Shown here: positions 8,317 through 16,943 of the stretch, one piece after another | Layout: each line of letters opens with the position of its first letter | Numbering within the stretch: position 1 is the first letter of the stretch | Origin: Chitinophagaceae bacterium C216 | GTDB lineage: Bacteria; Bacteroidota; Bacteroidia; Chitinophagales; Chitinophagaceae | Assembly: GCA_028485475.2 (NCBI GenBank) | Contig: CP144143.1 | Location: 2,418,001 to 2,482,000, forward strand | Direction: 5' to 3' | Length of the DNA: 64,000 bases | The notes under the pieces: model-generated | Database searches by the model: none | The model's input: the letters and a program-made list of their open reading frames with translations, nothing else | What the model was told of the DNA's origin: nothing | Position numbers and translations under genes: made by a program

Positions 8317-10086
8317 ATGAAAAATATTATCACAATAATAGGTGCAACAACATTACTCTTTGCATCATGCAATAAATTAGATCAGATTCCTAAATCCACT
8401 GTGAGCAAAGAAGCTGTATTCAATAGCGAAGCAGGTCTGAAACTTTATACCAACTCTTTCTACACCTTATTGCCCACATCCAATGACATTTTGAAAGGAG
8501 ACAATATGGGCGACTTTGTAGCCAGAAAAGATGTTCCTGACTTTTTCCGTGCCGGAGCTTTCGGTCCGGCACAAAGTACAGGGTGGACCTGGACAAGTTT
8601 AAGAAACATCAACTATTTCTTGGAAAATAATAATTCTTCTAGTGTAAGTGAGGCTGTGCGTAATAACTACAATGGTATTGCACGCTTGTTCCGCGCGCTA
8701 TTTTACTTCGAAAAAGTAAAACGCTTTGGCGATGTTCCTTGGATCAATCGCACATTATCTACTAATGATGAATTATTATACAGTGGTCGTGATCCGCGTG
8801 CACTAGTAATGGATTCGGTGTTAAATGATCTTAACTATGCTATTGAAAATATATCGGCTGCATCTGAAGCTACCAGAACACGCATAACACGTACTGTAGC
8901 TCAAGCACTCAAGTCTCGTATTTGCTTATTTGAAGGCACTTACAGAAAGTATCATACAGAACTAAATCTTCAGTCTACAGCCAATCGTTGGTTGCAGGAA
9001 GCGGCAGATGCTGCCCAAGCCGTAATCAACTCCAATTTGTATTCTCTGGCAAATATTACGGATATAGAGAATGGATACCGCAACCTGTTTATCAGCACAT
9101 CTGTCAATTCCGAAACCTTGCTCTGTATTGCTTACAGTCAAGAGCTGGGAGTATTTCATGATGCCAACTGGTATTATACAAGTGCAACGGCAGGTGATCG
9201 CTTGAGCTTTACTCGTAAGTTCATCAACACCTACCTGCGCTCTGACGGTACACCATTTACCGACTTACCTGATTATAAGACTCAAACTTTCATGAGCGAG
9301 ACTAAAAATAGAGACAAACGTTTAAATCAAACCATCCGCACTCAAGGATATACCCGCATCAACGGAACACAAACCGTAAACGTGCCACCGCAATTCTCGC
9401 AAACCTATACGGGATACCAGCCCGCAAAATGGGTAAACCCCGACATGGGCTTGGATGGAGGTTCGCGTAATGCATCCAATATTCCTATCATTCGCTATGC
9501 AGAAGTATTACTAAACTACGCTGAAGCAAAAGCCGAATTAGGAACACTCACTGATGAAGACTGGGCCAATACCATTGGTCAGTTAAGAAAAAGAGGAGGC
9601 ATTACCGGAGGTCTGAGCACTAAACCTACACAAGCTGATAATTATATACGTCAAAATTATTTCCCCAATATATCAGATCCTGTTATTCTGGAAGTAAGAA
9701 GAGAACGTGGAATTGAACTGGCATTAGAAGGTTTTCGTTTTTACGACATCATTCGTTGGAAACGTGGCGAGCTATTTACCGATACTTGGAACGGTATGTA
9801 TGTTCCAGCCTTAAACACAATGATGGACTTGAATGAAGATGGCGTAAACGATGTATATTTCTACACCGAACGTCCTTCCAATATGCAATCAGGAGTAATC
9901 TATATTAACGTTGCACCTGAAGTAAATGGACAACCCAATAATATGATTCTGTCCGAGACAAATAAAGGAGAAATTCAGTGGATGAACACCATTCCGAGAG
10001 TATGGAACGACCGTATGTACTTATATCCTATCCCGCTGAATGATTTGACACTAAATCCTAACCTCAAACAAAATCCAAACTGGTAA
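8317..10086 (+). CDS. SusD/RagB-family glycan-binding lipoprotein
   Basis: A 589-residue outer-membrane lipoprotein with lipobox Cys18 (FASC). The N-terminal SusD-like part is followed by the family's TPR-type helices and the C-terminal RagB block, including IIRYAEVLLNYAEAKAELG (about residues 389-407) and VRRERGIELALEGFRFYDIIRWKRG (about 459-483), both strongly characteristic. SusD proteins cap the SusC channel and bind the incoming oligosaccharide at the cell surface. It follows SusC and precedes the EEP lipoprotein by 19 bases. Confidence 0.95.
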   Translation: MKNIITIIGATTLLFASCNKLDQIPKSTVSKEAVFNSEAGLKLYTNSFYTLLPTSNDILKGDNMGDFVARKDVPDFFRAGAFGPAQSTGWTWTSLRNINYFLENNNSSSVSEAVRNNYNGIARLFRALFYFEKVKRFGDVPWINRTLSTNDELLYSGRDPRALVMDSVLNDLNYAIENISAASEATRTRITRTVAQALKSRICLFEGTYRKYHTELNLQSTANRWLQEAADAAQAVINSNLYSLANITDIENGYRNLFISTSVNSETLLCIAYSQELGVFHDANWYYTSATAGDRLSFTRKFINTYLRSDGTPFTDLPDYKTQTFMSETKNRDKRLNQTIRTQGYTRINGTQTVNVPPQFSQTYTGYQPAKWVNPDMGLDGGSRNASNIPIIRYAEVLLNYAEAKAELGTLTDEDWANTIGQLRKRGGITGGLSTKPTQADNYIRQNYFPNISDPVILEVRRERGIELALEGFRFYDIIRWKRGELFTDTWNGMYVPALNTMMDLNEDGVNDVYFYTERPSNMQSGVIYINVAPEVNGQPNNMILSETNKGEIQWMNTIPRVWNDRMYLYPIPLNDLTLNPNLKQNPNW

Positions 10087-10105
10087 TCTTAAAAACAAAA
10101 AGAAC

Positions 10106-10927
10106 ATGAAATTCGTATTCAATATTTGTTTTTCGCTATTATTAATTTCAGGATATAGTTGTTCAAAAAGCAACAATGATAGTAAAGCCGGCTCTGATTC
10201 GAGTAATATCCTGAAAGTAATGACCTATAATATTCATATAGCAAATCCTCCATCTGCCCCTAATGTGGTGGATGTAGAGGCTATTGCCAAAGTAATTAAT
10301 AATGTAAAACCTGATTTAGTTGCCCTACAGGAAGTGGATCGTTTTACCGACCGTTCCGGTAAAGACCTGGATCAGGCGAAGAAGCTGGCTGAGTTAACTG
10401 GCATGGAGTATAGATTCTTTAAAGCCATTGACCGTTCCAACGGTGAATATGGTTTAGCAATTCTTTCTCGTTTTGCCATTGAAGAGTCTCAGGTATTTTC
10501 ACTCCCTGTAGAACAGGGAACTGGCGCTGAGCTAAGAGCATTAGGTTTGGTACGTGTAAAGTACAAAAACGACCAGGAACTGATTTTTGCTACTACTCAC
10601 CTGGATCATCTCGCCGATGCCAATCGCGAACTGCAATCCAAAGAAATACTAAAAGCCTTCAAAAGCTATCAGAAATATCCTATTATTCTAGGAGGTGATT
10701 TTAACATGAATCAGTCCAATACTACATGGAATACCTTAAAGCTGGCTTTTAATGTACCTTGCACTATGTGTCCACCCACCCACTCGGCTAGCAATCCTCA
10801 AACCGCGATTGACTATATTATACTAAACAATGTTGCGAAAAACGTTTTTACTGTAAAATCTTATAACACGTATCCCGAGACATATGCTTCGGATCATTTA
10901 CCTGTAGTTGTAGAATTGAAATATTAA
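10106..10927 (+). CDS. Endonuclease/exonuclease/phosphatase-fold lipoprotein
   Basis: A 273-residue exported protein with a probable lipid-attachment Cys19. The EEP (DNase I-like) fold is shown by MTYNIH (39-44), ALQEVDR (73-79, metal-binding Glu76), GGDFNM (about 196-201) and the C-terminal SDHLPV (catalytic His). EEP proteins cleave phosphodiester or phosphomonoester bonds in nucleic acids, phosphoinositides or sphingomyelin. Here the enzyme is exported and lies inside a PUL, 4 bases before the epimerase gene, so a phosphate-substituted glycan or a GPI/teichoic-like linkage is a reasonable but unproven target. A paralogue sits at the end of the second PUL (36373-37182). Confidence 0.85.
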   Translation: MKFVFNICFSLLLISGYSCSKSNNDSKAGSDSSNILKVMTYNIHIANPPSAPNVVDVEAIAKVINNVKPDLVALQEVDRFTDRSGKDLDQAKKLAELTGMEYRFFKAIDRSNGEYGLAILSRFAIEESQVFSLPVEQGTGAELRALGLVRVKYKNDQELIFATTHLDHLADANRELQSKEILKAFKSYQKYPIILGGDFNMNQSNTTWNTLKLAFNVPCTMCPPTHSASNPQTAIDYIILNNVAKNVFTVKSYNTYPETYASDHLPVVVELKY

Positions 10928-10931
10928 ATAT

Positions 10932-12125
10932 ATGACACAAATTGATTTTGGGAAGAGAGCACTCTTGTACGAGAATTATTTATTGGAGAAGGTAATGCCG
11001 TTTTGGATGGAGCATTCCATCGATAAGGAATACGGTGGTTATTTTACTTGCCTGGATCGGAAAGGACAGGTTTATGATCAGGATAAATTCATGTGGCTGC
11101 AGTGTCGTCAGGTATGGACATTGTCAATGTTGTACAATAATCTCGAGAAAAATGAAGCATGGTTGGATGCAGCCTTAAAAGGTGCCGAGTTCTTAATCAA
11201 ACACGGTCGCGATGAAAATAAAGACTGGTATTTTGCACTGGATCGGGCCGGTAAGCCATTAGTGCAGCCTTATAATATCTTTTCAGATTGTTTTGCAACC
11301 ATGGCTTTTGCTCAGTTGTATAAAGCCACAGGAAACCCCGAACATGCAACTATAGCCAAAGAAACCTTTGAGCGGATTTTACAAAGAAGAGATAATCCTA
11401 AAGGCAAATACTTAAAACAGATTCCGGAGAATCGCCAACTAAAAGGATTCTCATTACCAATGATCTTATGCAATCTGGTACTAGAAATTGAGCATTTGCT
11501 AGAACCCCAGTTAGTACAAGAAACACTGAATTACGGAGTGAATGAAGTACTAAATGTATTTTATAAAAAAAACCTGGGACTGATTTTAGAAAACGTAGCT
11601 CCGGATGGAAGCTTTGTAGATTGCTTCGAAGGGCGCCTCATCAATCCGGGCCATGGACTAGAATCTATGTGGTTTGTAATGGATGTTGCAAAGAAACTGA
11701 ATGACGATACTCTCATTCAGAAATGCGTTGATATAAGTTTGCAACTCCTCAACTACGGTTGGGATCAGCAATACGGTGGTATCTTTTATTTTCTGGATGT
11801 AAAAGGGTATCCTCCACAACAATTGGAATGGGATCAAAAACTTTGGTGGGTACATCTAGAATCTTTGATCACAGCACTGAAAGGATATCAATTAACCGGC
11901 AATCAAGATTGCCTGAAGTGGTATGAGAAATTACACGATTATACATGGTCGCATTTTGTAGATGAAGAATACGGAGAAATGTATGGGTATTTGAACCGCC
12001 GTGGAGAAGTACTGTTGGAGCTAAAGGGTGGAAAATGGAAAGGCTGCTTCCATGTACCAAGAGCACTTTATCAGCTAGCAAAGCTGGCACATACAATTAA
12101 TAACGACCCTTCCAAAGGGAAATAA
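10932..12125 (+). CDS. N-acylglucosamine 2-epimerase (AGE / renin-binding-protein family)
   Basis: A 397-residue cytosolic (alpha/alpha)6-barrel enzyme predicted to interconvert N-acetyl-D-mannosamine and N-acetyl-D-glucosamine. The match to the animal renin-binding-protein branch is strong: [15 protein letters not shown] (Arg59), [28 protein letters not shown] (His241), KLWWVHLES (His308) and [10 protein letters not shown] (His374). The last blocks separate it from cellobiose 2-epimerases and mannose isomerases in the same fold. The length is right for the family. It lies between the EEP lipoprotein (4 bases upstream) and the permease (11 bases downstream). It suggests that ManNAc is released from the PUL substrate. 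No NanA sialic-acid lyase is in the window, so a sialic acid route is possible but not shown. Confidence 0.87.
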   Translation: MTQIDFGKRALLYENYLLEKVMPFWMEHSIDKEYGGYFTCLDRKGQVYDQDKFMWLQCRQVWTLSMLYNNLEKNEAWLDAALKGAEFLIKHGRDENKDWYFALDRAGKPLVQPYNIFSDCFATMAFAQLYKATGNPEHATIAKETFERILQRRDNPKGKYLKQIPENRQLKGFSLPMILCNLVLEIEHLLEPQLVQETLNYGVNEVLNVFYKKNLGLILENVAPDGSFVDCFEGRLINPGHGLESMWFVMDVAKKLNDDTLIQKCVDISLQLLNYGWDQQYGGIFYFLDVKGYPPQQLEWDQKLWWVHLESLITALKGYQLTGNQDCLKWYEKLHDYTWSHFVDEEYGEMYGYLNRRGEVLLELKGGKWKGCFHVPRALYQLAKLAHTINNDPSKGK

Positions 12126-12136
12126 AAATAATCTAA

Positions 12137-13369
12137 ATGGAGGTAGATAAACAACAAAATGGTTCTGTGCAAAAATCAGGGTATCTATTACCACTTTGCG
12201 CTTTAGCTGTTCTGTATTTCCTAATGGGATTTACAACTGTGTTAAACGACACCTTGGTACCCTTCTTTAAACAGGGATTTAATTTAACATACTCCCAATC
12301 ATCGCTGGTACAGTTCTACTTTTACCTCACCTACGGCCTTATATCCATACCTGCAGGAAAGCTTGTAGGAGCAATTGGGTATAAAAAGGGAATGGTGGTG
12401 GGCTTCTGTGTGGCTGCATTGGGATCCTTCCTTTTTTATCCGGCTTCACAGTTCCACCACTATGCATTGTTTTTGGCAGCATTATTTGTAATTGCCATAG
12501 GCATTGTGACGTTGCAGGTTTCTGCAAATCCTTACATCACTGATTTGGGAGCGGAGTCCAGTGCTGCATCACGCCTTACGCTTATTCAGGGTGTGGGTTC
12601 CATCGGCACTACGCTCGCTCCTGTTTTCGGGGCACACTTTATTCTATCGCGCTTAGAAGCCGCTCCCGATCAAGCCTCGGGTGTATTGGTAAAGCCCTAC
12701 TTGATGATTGCATCTACCCTATTATTGGTAGGCATCATTGTGTATTTGCTAAAACTCCCTCAAGTAACTAGTAGCATTAGCCATAAAGATAATAAAGGTA
12801 TTCTCGAAATCATTCGGCAACATCCTAATCTCAAATTTGGCATCCTAGGTATTTTTTGCTATGTAGGAGCTGAGGTAGCAATAGGAACCTACCTTACTAA
12901 TTATGTTGCAGATGTTTTGCATATCACAGAACACAAAGCCAATGTATATGTATCTTATTATTGGGGAGGCATGTTGGTAGGCCGCCTGATTGGGGCTTAT
13001 ATATTACGCTTCTTTAAAACCCAAAATGTACTGGCTGTAATCGCTCTTATAGCAATAGTATTGATTTTAGGATCGGTGTTAAGCAGTGGTAATATCGCAG
13101 TGTGGCTGATGATTGCAGTAGGATTGTGCAATTCGATAATGTTTGCATCGATATTTTCCCTTTCGGTGAGAGGACTAGGAGCTTCTACCGGCAAAGCTTC
13201 TGGGTTGCTTTCTACTGCTATACTTGGCGGTGCTATCATCACCTACTTCCAGGCAGTACTAAAAGATAACCTGACATGGGGCATATCATTCTTAATCCCT
13301 GCCCTATGTTATCTTTATATCTTCCTTTACGGTTGGAAATTAAGTCAGAAAACAGCACCTACAACATAA
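12137..13369 (+). CDS. FHS-family major facilitator sugar permease
   Basis: A 410-residue inner-membrane protein with about 12 hydrophobic segments. It begins with a FHS-type block, FTTVLNDTLVPFFKQGFNL, and continues with LTYGLISIPAGKLVGAIGYKKG. It contains GAEVAIGTYLTNYVAD at about 246-261. All are typical of the fucose/glucose-galactose/N-acetylglucosamine (NagP-like) proton symporters of Bacteroidota. As the last gene of the PUL operon, 11 bases after the epimerase and before a strong terminator, it probably imports the released amino sugar, ManNAc or GlcNAc. Specificity is inferred from context. Confidence 0.87.
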   Translation: MEVDKQQNGSVQKSGYLLPLCALAVLYFLMGFTTVLNDTLVPFFKQGFNLTYSQSSLVQFYFYLTYGLISIPAGKLVGAIGYKKGMVVGFCVAALGSFLFYPASQFHHYALFLAALFVIAIGIVTLQVSANPYITDLGAESSAASRLTLIQGVGSIGTTLAPVFGAHFILSRLEAAPDQASGVLVKPYLMIASTLLLVGIIVYLLKLPQVTSSISHKDNKGILEIIRQHPNLKFGILGIFCYVGAEVAIGTYLTNYVADVLHITEHKANVYVSYYWGGMLVGRLIGAYILRFFKTQNVLAVIALIAIVLILGSVLSSGNIAVWLMIAVGLCNSIMFASIFSLSVRGLGASTGKASGLLSTAILGGAIITYFQAVLKDNLTWGISFLIPALCYLYIFLYGWKLSQKTAPTT

Positions 13370-13401
13370 CTTTTTTCTTCTAATAGGGTTCAATAGTCAC
13401 A

Positions 13402-13425
13402 AGCGAGGCTTTTGCCTCGCTTTTT
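13402..13425 (+). terminator. Rho-independent terminator of the amino-sugar PUL
   Basis: A perfect 8-bp stem AGCGAGGC (13402-13409) and GCCTCGCT (13414-13421) with a TTTT loop is followed by a T-run at 13421-13425. It lies 32 bases after the permease stop and closes the operon that begins at 1674. Confidence 0.9.
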
Positions 13426-13446
13426 CACTTCTATTGCTTTATGGGC

Positions 13447-13758
13447 TTATACCCCTAAGCCTCCCATTACTTCAAGCTCCTGCCCCCGCTGTGGCATGCC
13501 ATCAATAATAGGCATCGCTTTCATGATAAGAGCCCGAACATTTTCATCTTGCAGCGAATGGTCATGATCCTCTTTGCTATCCCAAACCTCTGTAACATAT
13601 ACGGAATTCTCGTCAGCGGGATCTTTACTCACCGCATAGATATGACAACCTTTTACTTGAGACAACAGTTGAGCAGCCTGCAATAAGATATCTCTTAAAG
13701 TATCCACATGACCAGGCTTTGCCGTAATCTTGCCGTGTAGTAAGTACTTAGTAGCCAT
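13447..13758 (-). CDS. Antibiotic-biosynthesis-monooxygenase-like (quinol monooxygenase family) protein
   Basis: A 103-residue single-domain protein with the ABM ferredoxin-like pattern: an N-terminal strand (YLLHGKITAKPGHVDTLRDIL), a central strand region with YAVSKDPADENSVYVTEVWDSKEDHDHSL, and a C-terminal helix. The His and Trp-Asp-Ser-Lys motif matches YgiN/ABM domains, which include small cytosolic quinol monooxygenases and heme-degrading enzymes. The substrate is unknown. It converges with the PUL permease across the terminator at 13402 and lies 43 bases after the GNAT gene on the same strand, so the two may be co-transcribed. Confidence 0.8.
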   Translation of the reverse strand: MATKYLLHGKITAKPGHVDTLRDILLQAAQLLSQVKGCHIYAVSKDPADENSVYVTEVWDSKEDHDHSLQDENVRALIMKAMPIIDGMPQRGQELEVMGGLGV

Positions 13759-13801
13759 AATAAAAGTTTGGAGGTAAATAATAAACTGCTTTCTTATTCA
13801 T

Positions 13802-14272
13802 TTATTCTGAATAAGTAAGTTCTATTTCGTGAAGTATAGGGATACCATCATACCCCACAAGAGGAATAGAAGGCTTTATTTTCCGAGCGTCTTCTATTGC
13901 GTTCAAATGAATGGCCGTAATCGTAAAGCCTCGCTTCTGATAAAACCGTAAAGCACGAGTGTTATCATTAGTCGTAGCCAGCCAAAGCTTTTTATGATGT
14001 CCACTCTTATAAAAATCAATAATAGCTGCTACAAGTGCAGTGCTTACTCCGTGTCCTTCCGAAAAACTATCCAAAGAAACGATTTCTATTGCTTCATTCT
14101 CTATGGTAAATGTGAGCAAACCCTTAATATCATTATCTTCTATATACAAAAAAGATTCCAGATCAGCCACTCTATGTTTTTTGCCCCGTGAAATCATAAA
14201 ATCCGAGCCCCACCGCTCCAGAAAAAGTTGTCGGATTTTGCATTTAAACTGTTCCTCCGCTAATTGAATCAT
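13802..14272 (-). CDS. GNAT-family N-acetyltransferase
   Basis: A 156-residue protein with the GNAT layout. The acetyl-CoA-binding motif is around SEGHGVSTALVAAIIDF (residues 71-87), followed by KKLWLATTNDNTRALRFYQKRGF, the usual motif B. The first ~40 residues form the alpha1-alpha2 region. The acceptor substrate cannot be deduced; the C-terminal GIPILHEIELTY resembles members acting on small amines or proteins. It is probably co-transcribed with the downstream monooxygenase-like gene. Confidence 0.87.
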   Translation of the reverse strand: MIQLAEEQFKCKIRQLFLERWGSDFMISRGKKHRVADLESFLYIEDNDIKGLLTFTIENEAIEIVSLDSFSEGHGVSTALVAAIIDFYKSGHHKKLWLATTNDNTRALRFYQKRGFTITAIHLNAIEDARKIKPSIPLVGYDGIPILHEIELTYSE

Positions 14273-14328
14273 AATTTACCGTTCTCAAAACCCTTCTAAC
14301 GATTCAAATACTCTTCCATTAAACAAAT

Positions 14329-14691
14329 CTACCCTCTTAATATTTTTTCCATCTTCTTTCCTTTAGCTAGCTCATCCACTAGTTTGTCTAGATAACGCAC
14401 TTTTCGGGTAAGAGGGTTCTCAATTTCCTCAATACGATAACCACATATCACCCCAGTAATTAACTGTGCATTAGGATGTAGCCGAGCCCTTTCAAAAAAA
14501 GTTTTGAAAGTTACTTTTTCATCAATTAGCTGCTGCAGATGTTTTTCGCTAAATCCGGTAAGCCATTCGATAACCTGATGCAATTCTTCCTTGGTTCTAC
14601 CCTTACGTTCGATCTTGGTTACATAATGCGGGTAAACCGAAGCAAACGTCATACTCGCAATACGCTCATGGTGTTTATCATTGTTATTCAT
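14329..14691 (-). CDS. DUF2200 family protein
   Basis: A 120-residue protein matching DUF2200, a conserved bacterial family of unknown function. Typical blocks are [62 protein letters not shown] and the [16 protein letters not shown] tail. I chose ATG 14691 (MNNNDKH) because the family begins about there. An in-frame ATG at 14712 would add seven residues. No signal peptide or membrane segment is present. It lies 56 bases upstream of the GNAT gene on the same strand. No function should be inferred. Confidence 0.82.
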   Translation of the reverse strand: MNNNDKHHERIASMTFASVYPHYVTKIERKGRTKEELHQVIEWLTGFSEKHLQQLIDEKVTFKTFFERARLHPNAQLITGVICGYRIEEIENPLTRKVRYLDKLVDELAKGKKMEKILRG

Positions 14692-14880
14692 AAAATATGT
14701 TTTAAAATGCAAGTAAAAACAGTTTCTAAATTATTTCTTCTTTTGGCACTAAGGTGCTAATTAATCGCTACCACTAACCCCACAGATAATATTTGTAAAT
14801 ATGTAGTAAATAATAATAAAAAGAAGAGCCAAAAATTTAGTAAAAGAATTATTATCAATAATAAATGATGATAATTAGAT

Positions 14881-15957
14881 TTATGAGGAAAATCTACTTA
14901 AATCCAATATATAATCTGATATTCGACGAACCTCACTTTGAGAAAAAATGGGATCAAGATAGGTTATAAAACCAATCAATTCATCCAAAGTTAAGACTTT
15001 AACATGCTGAAACTCCTCTTTGGGTTTTGAGTTAATCATGACGATGATATTCCTCAACGGTATCTTTCTATCACCCCAATGATGTTTTGAAAGACTATGA
15101 ACAATACCTTGATTTAGGATTCTATAAAAAGCAAAATTTGCACGCTTTACTTGCTGAACAGGAGAATACAAATCTAGATTATGTAGAGACTTTTTGCTCC
15201 AGTTTTTCGTTTCAATGAGAAATACCCCCGATGGAGCAACCAAAAGATGATCTATCTGAATAGACTGAATATAATTTTTTTCAAGATGATTATAAATAGG
15301 ATTATGAAACAACAACTTAAAATCATTTATAAGTACATACTCATCCGACAATGTTTCAAGCGTCTTTACAACTTTAAATTCTCCTAATGCTCCATGGATA
15401 TAGCTTTCTAGACCGCTTATAATATTATATTTATATTCAAGGCTCATCAAAGACTCCGCAGCACTCTCCATAACAGCATTATCAAAGTTCTGACGAATAT
15501 ATTGGAGCCTATCCATTTTTTCTTGATGAACCTGTACGGATGTCTCAATAAATTCTTCAACCTTTTTATTGATATTCTTTTCCAAGCGTAATACCTTCCA
15601 CTTATAAAGTATTTTTTGGGGCCATCGGATAATTTTTTCAATTGGACTGGATGCTGAAAAATTCGAAGAAAATATCGTTTTACTTTTTAATTCCAATATT
15701 TCCTTTTGTAGTTGCTGCTCATAATTATTACGATCCTTTTCTATTATATCCTCCATATAGGATATATGAGAAATTAACTCCTCTTTTTCTTTTTCAATTT
15801 TTCGTTGATGCTGGGAAATAATGTTTTGTCGTAATGACGGAAAATTTTTCTGAAACTGAATAACCTCTCTTAGTGATTTAAATTCAGAAATATTACATTC
15901 ATGAAGATGTTTCTTTATGGCAGTTAGGCAAGCAACAGAATTGTAAACCTTACACAT
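14881..15957 (-). CDS. NERD-domain (nuclease-related) protein with coiled coil
   Basis: A 358-residue protein. Residues about 40-160 are highly charged and predicted coiled coil, with one short hydrophobic/basic patch near 108-122. A NERD domain occupies about 183-300: GALGEFKVVKTL, then IQIDHLLVAPSGVFLIETKNW, giving the PD-(D/E)xK-like residues Asp236, Glu249 and Lys251. NERD domains are related to endonucleases and occur alone or with helicase, kinase or membrane parts; their cellular role is mostly unknown. Neighbours give no functional hint. The start codon at 15957 is the only good one near the beginning. Confidence 0.8.
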   Translation of the reverse strand: MCKVYNSVACLTAIKKHLHECNISEFKSLREVIQFQKNFPSLRQNIISQHQRKIEKEKEELISHISYMEDIIEKDRNNYEQQLQKEILELKSKTIFSSNFSASSPIEKIIRWPQKILYKWKVLRLEKNINKKVEEFIETSVQVHQEKMDRLQYIRQNFDNAVMESAAESLMSLEYKYNIISGLESYIHGALGEFKVVKTLETLSDEYVLINDFKLLFHNPIYNHLEKNYIQSIQIDHLLVAPSGVFLIETKNWSKKSLHNLDLYSPVQQVKRANFAFYRILNQGIVHSLSKHHWGDRKIPLRNIIVMINSKPKEEFQHVKVLTLDELIGFITYLDPIFSQSEVRRISDYILDLSRFSS

Positions 15958-16046
15958 ACTCTTTCGAAAAACAGACGGAATAAATATTAGGTCGCTCCTA
16001 ATTATTATAACTCCAAGTACTACCTCACATCCATTACTATATCATT

Positions 16047-16054
16047 CAAATATA
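16047..16054 (-). promoter_or_regulatory. -7 promoter element upstream of the NERD gene
   Basis: TATATTTG on the minus strand matches the Bacteroidota -7 consensus TAnnTTTG. It lies 90 bases upstream of the NERD start. No well-spaced -33 TTG was found, so the call is moderate to weak. Confidence 0.35.
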
Positions 16055-16106
16055 AACTTTTAATTCAAAAGTGTATAAAACCGCTAGCCGAATACAAAAG
16101 CAAAAA

Positions 16107-16125
16107 GCCGCTATAATATAGCGGC
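16107..16125 (-). terminator. Rho-independent terminator after the PUR-domain gene
   Basis: GCCGCTATA and TATAGCGGC form perfect 9-base arms around a single base, so the working stem is about 7 bp with a small loop. On the minus strand it is followed directly by TTTTT. It lies 24 bases after the stop of the gene at 16149-16619. Confidence 0.85.
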
Positions 16126-16148
16126 CTATTTAAAATGCGTTAAGGAAT

Positions 16149-16619
16149 TTACCATTTTTCTACTTCTTCATGGCTGGCGCTAGAAGCACCGCTATCAGAA
16201 GATTTAGGTGCCACATTCTCCACCAGTTTTTCATCGTTGCTAGGATCTTCCAGAGGTTTTTCCTCAACGATAGTAGGAGAAGGTGCTACATAACCACCGG
16301 TTGCCGGTATGGGAGACTGCTCATCATCATATTCATGATTGAAAGCGTCAAAATCAAAATCCGGCATCAGCTCGGTTTTTACGTAATCCACGGCTTCATT
16401 TAAAGCCTTAAGAAATTTATTAAAATCTTCTTTGTAAAGGAATACCTTATGTCTATCGTATCCATTATCATCGAACCGTTTGCGGCTCTCTGTAATTGTA
16501 AGATAGTAATCGTTTCCTTTGGTAGCCCTTACATCAAAAAAATAGGTTCTTCTTTTTCCTGCACGAAGCCTTTTGCTATAAATGGCTTCCAGTTTTTTTT
16601 CGTTGTTTCCGTTCTCCAC
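16149..16619 (-). CDS. DUF3276 / PUR-domain nucleic-acid-binding protein
   Basis: A 156-residue cytosolic protein. Residues about 12-85 match the bacterial PUR-alpha-like domain (DUF3276): KRRTYFFDVRATKGNDYYLTITESRKRF followed by HKVFLYKEDFNKFLKALNEA. Such proteins, known from Bacteroidota and spirochetes, bind single-stranded or RNA/DNA hybrid nucleic acids as dimers. The C-terminal ~55 residues are acidic, low complexity and probably disordered. It is monocistronic, with its own promoter at 16660-16688 and terminator at 16107-16125. Confidence 0.85.
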   Translation of the reverse strand: MENGNNEKKLEAIYSKRLRAGKRRTYFFDVRATKGNDYYLTITESRKRFDDNGYDRHKVFLYKEDFNKFLKALNEAVDYVKTELMPDFDFDAFNHEYDDEQSPIPATGGYVAPSPTIVEEKPLEDPSNDEKLVENVAPKSSDSGASSASHEEVEKW

Positions 16620-16943
16620 TGTTAGAAAGATTTACTTTAAACAAGTTTTTATGAGCAAACAAATATAAGTATGTTTTTGAAAAAACAAGAAATTTGTTAT
16701 AAATAGTTTAATTTTCTTTACTGGTTTATTTTCCGCCCGTTAGCGTAATAAATTCTTATAAATTACCCCTTTTTGATGGGATTTTGAATTGCATATTTAT
16801 AAAAAAATCTGCACTTTTCCTTTGGCAAATCATACAAAAATATTCATTATTCAAAAAAATAGCATATCTATTAACAGAAATCCGCCCCCGGAAAGCTATA
16901 GTGCTTACCGAAAGTCGGATCTAAAGATATATGTAGATAGCTC
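16620..16943. other. 324-bp AT-rich intergenic region
   Basis: The region holds the promoter of the PUR-domain gene at its left end. Near the right end, positions 16883-16920 contain ATCCG and CGGAT arms that could form a long weak hairpin after the TonB receptor gene, without a clear T-run. I see no gene, repeat or conserved RNA in the rest. Confidence 0.6.
16660..16688 (-). promoter_or_regulatory. Bacteroidota-type promoter of the PUR-domain gene
   Basis: On the minus strand a TTG (16688-16686) is followed after 18 bases by TATATTTG (16667-16660), matching the TTG-N17..23-TAnnTTTG consensus. The -7 element lies 40 bases upstream of the start codon at 16619. Confidence 0.6.

Noticed and set aside
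16883-16920. Hairpin after the TonB receptor gene as a terminator
   Set aside because: The outer arms are only five bases with a long, poorly paired centre, and no T-run follows on the minus strand.
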